Shown here: positions 37,198-48,467 of the stretch, one piece after another
Layout: every line of letters begins with the position of its first letter
Numbering within the stretch: the first letter of the stretch is position 1
Origin: Erythrocercus mccallii
Taxonomy: Eukaryota; Chordata; Aves; Passeriformes; Dicruridae
Length of the DNA: 64,000 nucleotides
NCBI GenBank assembly: GCA_013397435.1
Contig: VZRG01000030.1
Coordinates: 380,014-444,013 of the forward strand
Direction of reading: 5' to 3'
Position numbers and translations under genes: made by a program
Notes under the pieces: generated by a model
Database searches by the model: none
Told to the model about the DNA's origin: nothing
What the model saw: only the letters and a program-made list of their open reading frames with translations

Positions 37198-37526
37198 AGC
37201 AGTCAGATACTGATGCTGTGCACTGACTGTTGTTCCAGAAATCTTCTACCCAGTTCAGAAACTGTTCATCGTTTTTTGTTTTCCAATTTCCTTCATCGAC
37301 TGCTACTAACCATTAGTCGTTAGTCATATTTTATCTCTATTTCTCCTGTTAACCGATTTTGTGGGAGTGGGCTTCTCCTTCACGTGTCCAAATCATGATG
37401 GAGGGCTGTCATGATTTTATTGCATTCTGTAGATGGTGTCAATCAGTATGTCAGAATTAAACATGCTTGTTTTTTTTATTAGTTGTGATTAGTTTTCATG
37501 TTGTCATTAAGCCGTCACTAGCTGGA

Positions 37527-37627
37527 ACTAATCTCTTCTCTATCTTTTCTTTCTTTTTTTTTTTTTTGTTTTGTTTTGTTGTTTTTTTTTTGTTTTTGTT
37601 TTTTTTTTTTTGTTTCTAACCACCCAG
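37527..37627 (+). promoter_or_regulatory. QKI: QKI-5 terminal-exon acceptor: distant ACTAAT branch point and poly-T tract
   Basis: ACTAAT (37527-37532) with predicted branch A at 37531 lies 96 nt before the acceptor AG (37626-37627). The interval is AG-free and dominated by long T runs broken by single G. This repeats the architecture seen before exon 6. The acceptor is TTTCTAACCACCCAG; the TAAC there (37617-37620) is too close to be a branch point but can serve as a QKI half-site. Confidence 0.7.
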
Positions 37628-37645
37628 CCGCCACCGGCAACTAAC
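37617..37645 (+). promoter_or_regulatory. QKI: Bipartite QKI response element across acceptor and stop codon
   Basis: Half-site TAAC (37617-37620) sits just before the acceptor. The core ACTAAC (37640-37645) contains the QKI-5 stop codon TAA. The gap is 19 nt, inside the 1-20 nt allowed for a quaking response element. Binding would cover the 3' splice site in pre-mRNA. Sequence match is direct; function is inferred. Confidence 0.55.
37628..37644 (+). CDS. QKI: QKI-5 C-terminal end (exon 8 coding part)
   Basis: CC completes the Ala codon begun at 32898, followed by GCC ACC GGC AAC TAA, giving ...VTADRAATGN and stop. This is the exact end of QKI-5, the most conserved nuclear isoform. The exon continues as 3' UTR. 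A GTAAAC donor-like site follows at 37719 and a second acceptor at 37746, so the exon start region has more than one splicing option. Confidence 0.96.
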
Positions 37646-37746
37646 CTATGACCTTCTGACCTCTGAACTCTTCACCCAATGATGACCTGACCATGCCTGC
37701 CTGCTGATCAGTTAACTGGTAAACGCCTTTGCTTGCCTGTCTTCAG

Positions 37747-38030
37747 TGCAGCGAGCTGGGGCACTTGTCCGTTCGTCTTACCATCTAACAAAACAGACAA
37801 AGAAATTGTTGTCCTCCAACTCCGCTTTTTGTTGTTCTCCTGTTTGGGTGAAAGTGGTTCTAGAACCTGCACTGAATAGTAGTAAAGCAATAAGGTCCAA
37901 CTCATCCCTCCGCACTGATCATCCTCTAGTGTCCCGCCCCAAGCGAACGGTAAGGAGGCCTCGCACGAGATGGAGACAGATGTCCCTTAACTACCCGATG
38001 ACAGAGGCAGTTACTGTGAGAGACTTCTAG
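37747..38030 (+). CDS. Possible alternative QKI C-terminal tail in the terminal exon
   Basis: A second acceptor, GCCTGTCTTCAG, ends at 37746. If exon 7 joined to 37747, its last G would form GTG and the QKI frame would continue for 94 residues to TAG at 38028-38030, starting VQRAGALVRSSYHLTK. The last third is strongly basic (RPKRTVRRPRTRWRQ, from 37935). About 11 CpG fall in 264 nt, against about two in the next 460 nt, which suggests constraint. The tail would replace AATGN but keep the nuclear signal of exon 7. I do not recognise a domain. It could instead be a conserved UTR element with an accidental frame. A donor-like ACG|GTAAGG lies inside at 37950. Confidence 0.3.
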
Positions 38031-40741
38031 GAATATTTTTCTTCTCAGAAAAAAAAAAAAAATAAGAAAAAAGTCAAAGCTCTCTCTGAATGTACTGTGT
38101 GATGATGCATCATGCATGAACCTTTGGTCAGGGATGTCATTGGGGAAGGGATTCCAAAAAGTATTCAAAATTTGATATGCTGTTTAGTCACTACCAGTGC
38201 CCTCAAAGGGCAGATGTTGCAGCCTTTTTTCTATTGCCTGCCAAATTGGACGTTTTAAAGGAAAGTGTGCCATGAAATGCAGATTACGATGACTTTTCAG
38301 AACTACATTAATGCAAAGAACAAAACAGCAACACTATTGAAGTGAAATCCAAGTTTAAATTGTTTTAACCATATTTTAATCTCTTTGGAAGATTACATGA
38401 GAACAAGGTACATGCATTATGTGTCACATTACTGGGCAAACTGTTCAAATATTTTTTTTAAACCTCCCTGTATAGAAAAAATTTCATTAAGGATGTAAAA
38501 GCCATGCTTGCCTATTTGCTGTATACATGTAATGAAATTGTAGATAAAGTGTAGTGCATTGAAACAAAATGAACAAAAAAGTAGATACTTTTACTATACA
38601 AGGGTGCTGGTGCAGAAAAAAAATATATTTTTGGAAATGTAGCATTTTATACTTTCAAGTGTTATAAAAAAAGAAAAAAAGAACAAAGAAACCCTTTATT
38701 TCATTAAATGATTTTTTCTGGTGGTTGTCAAGAAACAAAAGACCAAAAGAGCCTTTTAGTCTTTCTTTTTTATTTTTTAAGTATTGGAATAAGTCTAAAG
38801 AAAAGGAAGTGCCTTATTTTCTTCATGGTCATTTAGTCAAATGTCTTGTATAATCAGCTTCTCCCTCAGACAAGTTACTGCATGCCACTCAGTCGCCCAG
38901 TATGTGAAAGAAGCTGTGAGGGAAGACAAATGATGAGTTGACCATATTAATTACCTGATTTTTGCCATACTAGTGTGATGTGACTTTGCCAAAATCTCAT
39001 TAAGTGAAGTATTTGCTAAGTTTTCATCAAACCAGCCCATTAGTATTTCAACCACTCTACTTTTTAAATCATAGCAAATGCCGTACTTGTGCAACGTAAA
39101 CCAAAGGGTTCTGTGATACAGACTGACTCATGCTAAAGGAGATTATTAGCTGACAAATGTTTGTAGAGCTGGAAGTTACGTCATTTTTGTTCAGGGACGG
39201 GGAGGAGTTTTCTTGATTTTGGTTGAAATAAATACTATACCAACTGTAGTAGGCTTTGGCATCACCCAGAAAATGGATGTTCTGCGGATAATGAAATGAA
39301 AACGCTTGGCCAGTTTTCAGTCAGTGACTGAGCACATCCCCAGTTTCCACAAGCAGCTCCTGCAGTGGCAAACAGCGTGGAAGTTATTTACTTTTCAGCT
39401 CGTCTTTGACTATTGTTAGATCTGGCCCATTGGCTTTTCTTCAAAAGATAAGCAGGAGAGGGACTTCAGCCATTTGAAGTCCAGCTATACCTTATTTTTA
39501 AAACTTATTTCCACATGAGGTTTGAATAGCTGGACAATTGCAAGAGCTGAAGCTGTTGAACGCACAGTATTTAATTCTGAAAACATTAAGTATTACTTTG
39601 TGGGGCTCAGTAATAAACTTGGCAAATATCAGGTGATAATTTTATTCCCCTCTTGTCAACTTATTCTCCTCCTGCAAATCTTCACAGCTTCCAAATGAAT
39701 GGTCAAAAGTAAGCTAAGAGGGCTTACATTTTTAAGCACCTGCATGGTGACCTCATCTAACATCTTGTCTCACCTGGAAATAATTATCAGTTTATTTACT
39801 ATGCAATAGACATTCATCCTTTCGTATTCAGCTAGATTTTTGTTTATTGTGCCACCAGCTTTGTCTTCCTGTTACACATACAGTTGTGTTGATTTTATTT
39901 ACAGTATATGCTGTGCCATTGTGATTTCATTTTGGTTGGTTGGTTGAATAAACTTGCGACACTCAAACATTTGAAGAGAGATTTGCTAAAACAATACCAG
40001 TATTTGATCCAGTTTCATCTCAACTATGATAAAACCTGGACATTTTAGACATTTATCAAAGGTCTTTTACTGGGGGTGGAGGGGAAGTGTATGGAATAGA
40101 TGTGTGACATGTGAAAGTAATGTTTGCTCTGAACAAACTTCTGAAAACTTAGTTGACAAAATTTTGGATCAACTTAAAAAAAAAGCATGACTTTTGAAAT
40201 CTCTGAATGCCTTGGTTCTCAGTATTATCATTCTTTAATGACTTTTTCTTTATTAAAATAAGTAGTTTTAAGACTTCTTTCTGACAGTATTATGTAATTT
40301 TTTTAGAGTGGGTAGATGGGAGTGTCGCTTGTATGTAACCGTACAGATGACATGTATTTGTCTATTCTTTATTATCTTAGTAGTTTCATGCTATGTATGT
40401 ACCATAACCAACCTATTGCCTATGAGAAACATGTAAGATAATGTATTTACAGCCATTGTTACAAGTTTATAATGTATTTTTCTATCTTGTTTTATATGTA
40501 TGTTATATAACATTCAAAAGAATTTTTTTCCTGATTGAGAAAAAAAGGATACAAAATGCAAAACCCACAATTTTGATAACTGAAAAATTGCCAATTGTTT
40601 TGCAGTACTTTATTATATTGGGAGTGTTGTCTTTCTTGGGCTTTTAGTTAGCTACTGGATGAATACATTAGACATATTTGGGTTTTAGTTGGGTTTTTAC
40701 ATAGCTTGCATTTTAATTCTTTGGTTCTTTGCTGTTTCTAT

Positions 40742-40907
40742 TAACCCATAGCATTATTTTAATAAATGTTATAATACCAACCTACTAACTCTGGACTATG
40801 TCTGTTTATTAACCATTACATGTTTAATTAAAATAAACAAATAAAGACAGAAGAATGTAAAGTCTTGAGTTACTGGACTAACCCTGAAGAACGTGACCAC
40901 AGATAAC
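40742..40907 (+). promoter_or_regulatory. QKI-site cluster beside internal poly(A) signals in the 3' UTR
   Basis: Core ACTAAC at 40784-40789 with TAAC half-site at 40810-40813 (gap 20), TAAT at 40772-40775 and TAAC at 40742-40745. A second core ACTAAC lies at 40877-40882 with TAAC at 40904-40907. AATAAA signals at 40761, 40832 and 40840 lie between them. Candidate site for QKI protein to act on its own mRNA or on poly(A)-site choice. Confidence 0.5.
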
Positions 40908-43755
40908 ACAACGTGACTTGTTTTTATGTTGTTTGTCAGCTGACATTCTGCACACTACTATTAAGTTGGCTTTGGTCATTCTGGCCTTTTACCTTGGGGA
41001 ATAGGTGCCAGTAGAAATGGGAACAAAGTAGCATTTTTTGAGGCATTCTTCCTGTAGAGTCTTGCCACTTGCCTTTCAGCATCTGCATTACTAATTCCAC
41101 ACTTTCTTTTTCCTTCTCTAAAATAATTACCGTTGGCTCACAGCAAAAGAGCAAAAGATGCCAGTGTATTGGTAAATCGTGACGGTGTACAGAAACCAGT
41201 TTGATTCTTTGTTGAACCATTCAGAGGTTGCAATTAATCGCACAGTAATTTGTGATTTGTTGGTTTTGGCACCTGATTCACTGTTGCATCATGTGACGTT
41301 TCTAAGCACAAAATATTTCTGGATAGTACTGCTGTACATTGAAACACAAAACCGGGGGGTTTCCTTTTGCAAAAGTGCCTTATTTATGCCACACTATTTC
41401 AAGTAACTTTTTTTGGTACTTCTGCTGTAGTCTATCTGTATTGCCTAGCTCAGGGGAGTACAACTTCTGTAAGCCAAAGGTCAAACTGGATCTTTTCCTA
41501 ATGACTGTAGAAAGTACAAAAATACACACCTTTCACCAGATTACCAAGCAATATCCATTTCAAATTCCAGAGCTGCCTTTATGTGATCTTTATCCCTGTG
41601 GATGACTGGAGCGACATGAATGCAGGGAATTGAAATGGTGAAAATGTTGTTTTGAATGTACATCTATGCAAATATTTTTACAGATACACTTTCCCCTTCC
41701 TTAGAACTATACTGTTGGAGGCTCCTTTACACTTCCCAGGTATTTCTAGATTTGTAACCTTGAGTGGGCAGTAATTACCGCTAATGTCGAAGGAGATCCT
41801 CAATGTAGATAACTTTTCAGATGTCAACAGTTTTCTTCCTTAAAGTCCTTTCTTTTTTTTCCTGTAGAGAGTTAAAATTCAGATGAGGAATCTGAATCTG
41901 TTCAAATTCCTCCTTTAATTTATGAGGTTTCAAACTATTTATCTTGCAATACATGCAATATAAAACTTCATAAATGGAGTTCTCACAGTATTGCTAGTAA
42001 CTACAGTTTTATGCATCTTTATTTTATGGAGAAAAATAGTCTAGCTTTGATGACGTTTGTTAGTTTTCTAATGGCATGTAGTTCTTCGTTTTACCAAAAC
42101 TTTAGGTAGAGCTGAAACGCCAATTCATTTTGAATAGTTTCACTTGTGCACAATTTTCTTTTTTAGTTCAACAGATCATGTTGCTGTCCTAAAACTCAGC
42201 CACAGGCAGATGATAAGAATAGTAGATACAACAGATAATATCAGGACTTTTTGACTGGATAATGTAACAAATGTCATTGCAAAGCAAATAATTGATATTC
42301 TTAAAGAATTTTATCAGAAGCGCACATGTAGTTTAGTGAAATACTCTGTCCAGTATAGGTGAAACTATTCAGTTGGAGCAAAACTTTAATGTTTTATATT
42401 GAAGAACACTTATATTTCCAGAACTACTGCTTTTCTGTAATATTTTTATAATTTTGTATTTTTATCAATAGATATTAACTACTGTTATACTTTGTCCACA
42501 GTGCATTTTCATCTCATTCTTCAGTATATGCAGTAGTCGAAGTTGCTGTAAATTTTGTAGTACTTTAAAGCTGAAGGACAGAAAAAAATAGGAAAACTCT
42601 AAAATCAAAATAATATATTCATTATTGTTGTCCACCAAAGACATTTCTCAATTTACCTGAGTGCCTGTCTGAAAATTTGACTATTTTATACTTTGCCTGC
42701 CTGCAGGAAAGATACAAACTTTTTAGAACTGAATTTGAGGATGACTTCAATATTGCCAAATCACTAAATTTAGCTTCTTTTTCTTTCTTATTATTCTGAG
42801 ATTAAATTGTCTTCACTTCTGAAAGATCATACATTCAAGGCAATTAGATAATTGCTTTTTGATCCAATAAGGTGGGATTTATCATAGAGTATTTTTTTTG
42901 GTAGGTCAGAATATAAACAAAAATATCATCTAGCCTTTCAAAGTAAAATCTGAACAATGCTGTTCACATCCTAAGTGTTGTACCAAAGTACAACAAATTT
43001 GGTATCTCCAAGAGTATTTTTGTGCATATTATAATGTGCCTTCAAGAATATCCTTCAGATATTTTTAATGAGTATATGTTCAGTGTACTGACAATACTGA
43101 TCTTTTATTTGAACATAACTTTTAAAAGTGTGTCCAAAATCTACATGTAGCAAAAGGTTTATTGCCAGATTGTACTCCATGAGGGGGACCACTAAAAGGT
43201 TTTCTGCCCTGAAAATGCAGGGAAACACTGAAGTGTGTTACCATCCATTAAGAAATTAACTTGGGGGAAACATACTTACTAGTATATGAAACTGAGTTCT
43301 TTGTGTCTGGATAAAAATACCAGTTATCAGAAATAGCACATTGTACAGAATGGAATCAGAGTAACACATTCCTAGGGCTGGAATTACATAATTGTTCCTG
43401 GAATTTCCGTTTTGTTTTAATGTGTTTGCTATATTTTTCTAAAACACTGTTAGTGGAATACTGTCCAAATAACATACAACCCATAACATTAACACGTGGT
43501 AATCAATGTTGAATCAAACTGGTTAACGAAAGTACAGTGCTCTTCCTCCTCTATGCCTGCGCACTAATTGCAGGTGGTGCATTGGGGCTGGGGCTTAGGC
43601 ACAGCAGGCTGCAGTCCTAATTTCTTGGTGCCTGCAGTTGGGGTGTCCGTCTTTGACAACAGGCTAACTGGGAGGAATCTGCCTCCCAAGGCAAAGATTA
43701 ACTGAGATCTGAAACTCTTAGTAGAATTAATTGAAAATACAGCAACAATAAAGCA

Positions 43756-43775
43756 ATATATATACATACATATAT
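43756..43775. repeat. (TA)n/(CATA)n microsatellite
   Basis: ATATATATACATACATATAT within the distal 3' UTR. Confidence 0.8.
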
Positions 43776-43917
43776 GCTTTGACTTGTATTATGGCAGTTT
43801 GTGTGAAACATTTAAGGTTTTGTTTGTGCAAAATAATGTATTCTGAGGGGAAAAGCAAACATGGATGTTGCCAAAACACATGTAAATAATCACCATTTAT
43901 GACTGTACATTATGTGC

Positions 43918-43923
43918 AATAAA
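43918..43923 (+). promoter_or_regulatory. QKI: Likely main QKI-5 polyadenylation signal
   Basis: AATAAA in GTGCAATAAAGTAACTGG, with upstream UGUA elements at 43881 and 43904 and a GU-containing stretch downstream. It is the best-formed signal in the region. Confidence 0.6.
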
Positions 43924-44038
43924 GTAACTGGAAAAAGTGCATGTACTTTATCCTCAAAAGAAAACTGACAGCTCTCCAAGCTGTAGCTATAGTTTTATTT
44001 TCTGAAAAGTTAAATTTTATTCTGTATCTAAACCACAG

Positions 44039-44044
44039 AATAAA
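44039..44044 (+). promoter_or_regulatory. Secondary polyadenylation signal
   Basis: AATAAA in CAGAATAAAGAATGTACATTTTTC, 121 nt after the main signal; could give a slightly longer QKI-5 transcript. Confidence 0.4.
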
Positions 44045-44059
44045 GAATGTACATTTTTC

Positions 44060-47000
44060 ACATTTAAATTTTCATTAATGCTTCTAGCAGTGTTATGAAA
44101 GATGTTGAATTGTTGAAGAGGCTTAAACTTTCATGGTTGTCTGATTATCAGGTATATTTTGCTTAACAGTTTCTTATGGCTTATGCTGTTGTTTGTAACT
44201 GTAAATGAAGGAAGTATGCCTTATATATCATAAACATGGAATACACTTTTTGCGTATGGGTTTGTGGATGCACCAGTTCTATAAATTTTGCAGAGATAAC
44301 CACAGGATTTTGATGATATTGTACTTTTGTAGGCATAACTATTACAATTGTTCAAAGCAAATAAGAAAGAGGAGTACTGTTTTAGTGTAACTTGGACACT
44401 CTGGTTTGGAGCATAGTTTCTGATTACTGTAAAAAATGAAGACATCTGCCACCCCACCTAGTGCGAACCTAGCGAGAAACACACTTTGGAGAAGAACCTA
44501 GATTATGGTGTTCTACATTTTCCTTAATGTTTATGTGATGATGCCTAGTTTTAGTTAAGGACAATTTCTTTACCAAGGTATTCTTTGCAAAAGATTCCTT
44601 CTACTTTACACTGCTTAAATAAAAAAAATGTTTACTTCAGACGTAAGAAAAGTTGATAAGGTAAAGCATGGCATCTTCAGAAGTCTGGTAGAGTAGGAGA
44701 GAGAAGGCTAAATGCCAGTGTTCAGGTACACTTATTCACACCCAGCAAGGATGAAAAATTTAGCATAATTAGTCTTTGAATACACCTTCCATGATGATCT
44801 CACCAAAGTAGTGGCATATAGTTGTATCTGAGCTAGCTGTAGTCTTAGAAGTTCACAGAATGCAGGGATATGCTGTTGGCATGTGCTGCTTGAGCAGGTA
44901 AAGCAGCCCTTGTCATCTTCGCTGTTATTCTGTGTGCCAGCTGCCTGTACCCTGCAGTCCTGGCCTGGAATGTAAGCACAGCCTTCACTTTCTGTGCTGT
45001 CTGTGGCTGCACTGTGCAAACCCCCTCCTTCATCCATCCGGATCCCTGGAGAGCAGAGTTGTGTTGACCTTTCTTACCTCTTGCACCAAGTCAGTAATAC
45101 CTGTTTATGGCCACATTCGTATTAGAAATTGCATTTCTAGGTCTACCAGGTAAAGCTAGATGTGGAGTTTAAAGACTAGAATTTTTTTATCAACAGACTA
45201 TCACTATTCTACCAGCACTGTCTGTGTGTTTTGGTGTTTTTATGGGGGATGGCCTGACAGTACTAGATGGCTCCTCCTTGTATTACTACAGTTACTGTAG
45301 TTCCCTTGAGGCAATACAAACTTAACCATTATGAGTGTCAAAATAATGAGATATTCATAGCAAAGACTACAAAGTGCAGTGTCAGAAATTACTATCTTTC
45401 ATGTTGGCATTCAGGTCTACCAGCAGAAGTAAAAAGAGACTTTATCTTACTGTTCTCTTGGTGACCCTGTGAAGTTCTCAAACAGTTAAAAGTAGACAAC
45501 TGTCAGCCAGTTCCTGTTGAGTTGAACTATAAAAATTAACAATCACAAATAATCAGTAACTCCCAAAAAAGGTGGGGTTTTTTTTCACAAAGTAGCATAG
45601 CTTATATTTGTCTTTTTAATTTCCATCACAGTATTTTCAAAGTGTTTTCATCTTCAGCAATAAATAAAATTACTACTTTGAACAGTAAACTGGATAAGCT
45701 CAGGTGAGGTTCAAGGAAAAAAAAAATAATGGCACACCTCAAGACTGCATCATTTCAGCAACTTATCAGTAAATGAAGGTATTTTCTCTAAAGTTCATGT
45801 ATTTGTAGCACCTTACACAGGCAAGAAGCTAAACAAGTTATTTTTGTTTGTGGGAACTTTTCAGAATTAATTCTATAGATTTTCAGTTCACTGACAGTGG
45901 CCTTTATTAAGCAGATGATACTTCCTCTGCCTGAAGGTAGGAAGTTCCCAGGTCCTCTTGCCGTAGTTCAGTCATTGGGCAAACAGCTGTTCAATGTTGA
46001 TTCTAGTTTGCTTTCATACTCATGTGAAAATGAAGCCCCATCTTTTGTATCCAAGTCTTTTTAATATCATGACAGATGTATACACTGTCACTCTTAGAGC
46101 AGTGTTTTAAAGGAACATTTTTTTTAAATTGAAGTTATTTCAGTAAAAAGGTTGAGTGAGCAAGAGTGTTACGGGAAATGTGTTAATACATGATGAAAAT
46201 ACTGGGATCACTGTTTTAGAGTCTCACTGTGTTGTGTGTATTTGAAACCCACAATGAAATGTTAGTATAATATTTATCTTGTTAGTTGTCGACACCTTTC
46301 CAATTGTGATTTCCAGACAAGGTGGTTTTCATGAGACTAAGACTACCTTGTGCAGTTCAGAGGTAGTGAAATGAATATATGACTGCAGATCACTTCTGCG
46401 TATGTGCCTTTTCATAGAGCACAGCCTTTTTAAGGTCTTGACCTCAGATACTGGGTAAAACATTGTAAATTTTTGATGCAGGGAGTTTATTTGTTAGCCT
46501 ATCTGCTAACCACTGAAAGTTCAAATGTCACTACCAGTTCGGAAATGTTACTGCATGTTAATTGCTGTGGCAAATTCCATGTCTTGTTTTTAATATGCGT
46601 GCAATCTGGAGACCTTCACATGCATACTACTCTAGTAAATCTCTGGATCATTTTCATGATCTTTCATGAGGAGTGGATCCAGTACTGCTGAGGGGGCCAC
46701 AAGGCCATTACTTGCATGCCCTTGTGTGACTTTTCCCGTATAACCTTAGTGATGAGACAATTTTGATTCTTTCCCTGAAAGGCAACGAATGAAGCAGATC
46801 TTCATCTTTGTTCCTGAGAGAAAATAGGAAATGTATATCAATGTGGACTGAAAGAAGATAAAGAATAACAGTAGTGTCAGAGCTTTGAATCATGTCCTGA
46901 ACAGATGACTAAAAATTACTCTGGTCTTTATATGAGCCAAGAAGAGGAGACAACACTAAACAAGAGCGGCACTGTCAAGCCCATACTGTGTTGACAAGAA

Positions 47001-48200
47001 ATTCATCAGAGACTGTAGACTGGAATTTTAAGTGAAGAAAATTGAAATTATCTCAGTCCTTGAAGAACTGGTTTACCATATCTTCCTGTTATCTTAAGCA
47101 AGCTTGTTAATTTCTCTGTTGGAAATTTTTCCCTTCTTCAGCCTAATTTGAATTTCTTGTTCTTTTGTTCTAAGGTTCTACCCTGCCCCCTTCTGTGCTG
47201 TCTTGCATTTCATAGGCAAATTCTCCCTTCATTAGGATGGTGAGGTGGCACACGTCATTCTTAGTACAGAAACAAGCAAGGCTTCAGGTCTAGATCAGGA
47301 TGTTCAAGTGTGACATTATGTAGAAAGCAGCCTGTTTTACATACACGACTCCAAGCAGATGGAAGAGAACTGTTTCAATACTGAGGGCACAAGTCTAATG
47401 TTTGAAACACCTGGGTTTCAGATGCTTCTTTCATTGCTGATAATTTGTGCAGTTTTGGGGAAGACCCCTGCAGCCAAATCCATAAAATATCACCATCACC
47501 TTAAGTGATATGTCAAGATACGGAGTGTGGTCACCAAGGTTTTCATCAAAAGAATCTTTTTCATGGTCTTCCAGAAAAGAAAACACATTTTCCATATCTT
47601 CTTTTGTCAGTTTGAAGCAACATCATCATCCAAAAAGAAAACCCCTGGTACCCAGAGACAATATACCTGCCTGAGTGCAGAGGGGAAAGCACTGGTCAAT
47701 AAATTCCCCATCTTTCCACCACACCCCCATGAACCAGCTTGGCTGCTTGGGTCCATCTCTCTTAGGTGTATTTCTCCCCATTTTCATATGTACATCATGT
47801 ATGGCTGTAACTTTGCCTTTTGTATGCCCCGGCTACCCACAATGAAAGCTACACTTTTATTCCAGTACCTTTGGTGCTCTTGTTCTGAATCTTTGTCTGT
47901 CAGTTTCCTGTCAGTGAAATGAGGTTAACAGGAGAACCTCAGCAGAGTGTAAGCTGTGGATGGCCACATTTGAGATTGTATTGCTCAAGCAGTACAACAC
48001 TGAGTGCACTCCAGTATCATCACAATGTCCAAGTGTCTCATGATCTTGAATGTACTTAAGAATAAAGCATGAAAGCAAAACAAAATACCTTTGACTTCTT
48101 ACTTAGTCAAGCCCATGATACAGTTTCCAGAATCTCATGGGCCTGCTGCGTCCTGGTCTCAGACCAGATCACCTCAGTGGTCATTTACCAGTAGTGTTGT
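44060..48200. other. Region downstream of QKI, no gene seen
   Basis: AT-rich sequence after the last QKI poly(A) signal. Open frames are short and unrecognised, including a 131-codon frame at 47527-47922 without a discernible domain or splice context. I see no RNA gene. Confidence 0.6.
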
Positions 48201-48205
48201 CTTAA

Positions 48206-48467
48206 GGGATGGCCATCTCAAGAAATGATGGGCACAAGTTATTCCTGGCAAGATTCTGGTTGGGCACAAGAGGAATTTTTTTTTACAAGGAGGACAGCAG
48301 CCATTGGAATAGTCTTCCCAGAGAAATGGTGGATTCTCCAGTTTTGGACTCAAAGTTTAAGGTTCAGCTGGACAGTGTACTAGCCCATGTCTAGACCTTG
48401 CTTTTGTCAAAAAAGGTTGGACTAGATGGTCCATGCAATCCCTTTCAACCTGGTATTTTATGATTGT
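48206..48467 (+). mobile_element. CR1 LINE 3'-end fragment
   Basis: Order of CR1 3' features: 'atgggcacaagtt', 'ggaat' plus a T run and 'tttacaaggaggacagcagccattggaatagtcttcccagagaaatggtgga', then 'ttcagctggacagtgtacta', 'ggttggactagatggtcc', 'ccctttcaacctggtattttatgattgtg'. Diverged and 5'-truncated. The terminal repeat is degraded compared with the copy at 1205. Confidence 0.85.

Larger units (their letters stand above)
32899..37627 (+). other. QKI: QKI intron 7
   Basis: A 4.7-kb intron with GT-AG ends. It holds a MIR-like SINE (33822-34023), a local 23-nt duplication (34169-34208), a T17 run (34468-34484), G/T-rich tracts (33513-33573, 35471-35502, 36511-36580) and near its right end three QKI core motifs (37185, 37305, 37527) before a very long poly-T tract. 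No coding exon recognised inside. Confidence 0.9.
37645..43940 (+). other. QKI: QKI-5 3' UTR (extent inferred)
   Basis: AT-rich sequence without large open frames, with several poly(A) signals: AATAAA near 39228, 39612 and 39946, at 40761, 40832 and 40840, and a strong one at 43918-43923. I place the main end about 15-20 nt after 43923 because that signal is preceded by UGUA motifs (43881, 43904) and followed by a GUGCAUGU stretch. QKI is known for a multi-kilobase 3' UTR in mammals, so a 6.3-kb UTR is plausible. The first 400 nt are CpG-rich compared with the rest and contain an alternative reading frame. Confidence 0.6.

Noticed and set aside
37719..37746. A 28-nt intron in the terminal exon
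   Set aside because: Far below the minimum size for vertebrate spliceosomal introns; better read as two separate alternative sites.
47527..47922. 131-codon plus-strand open frame
   Set aside because: No recognisable domain; odd composition runs; no supporting signals.
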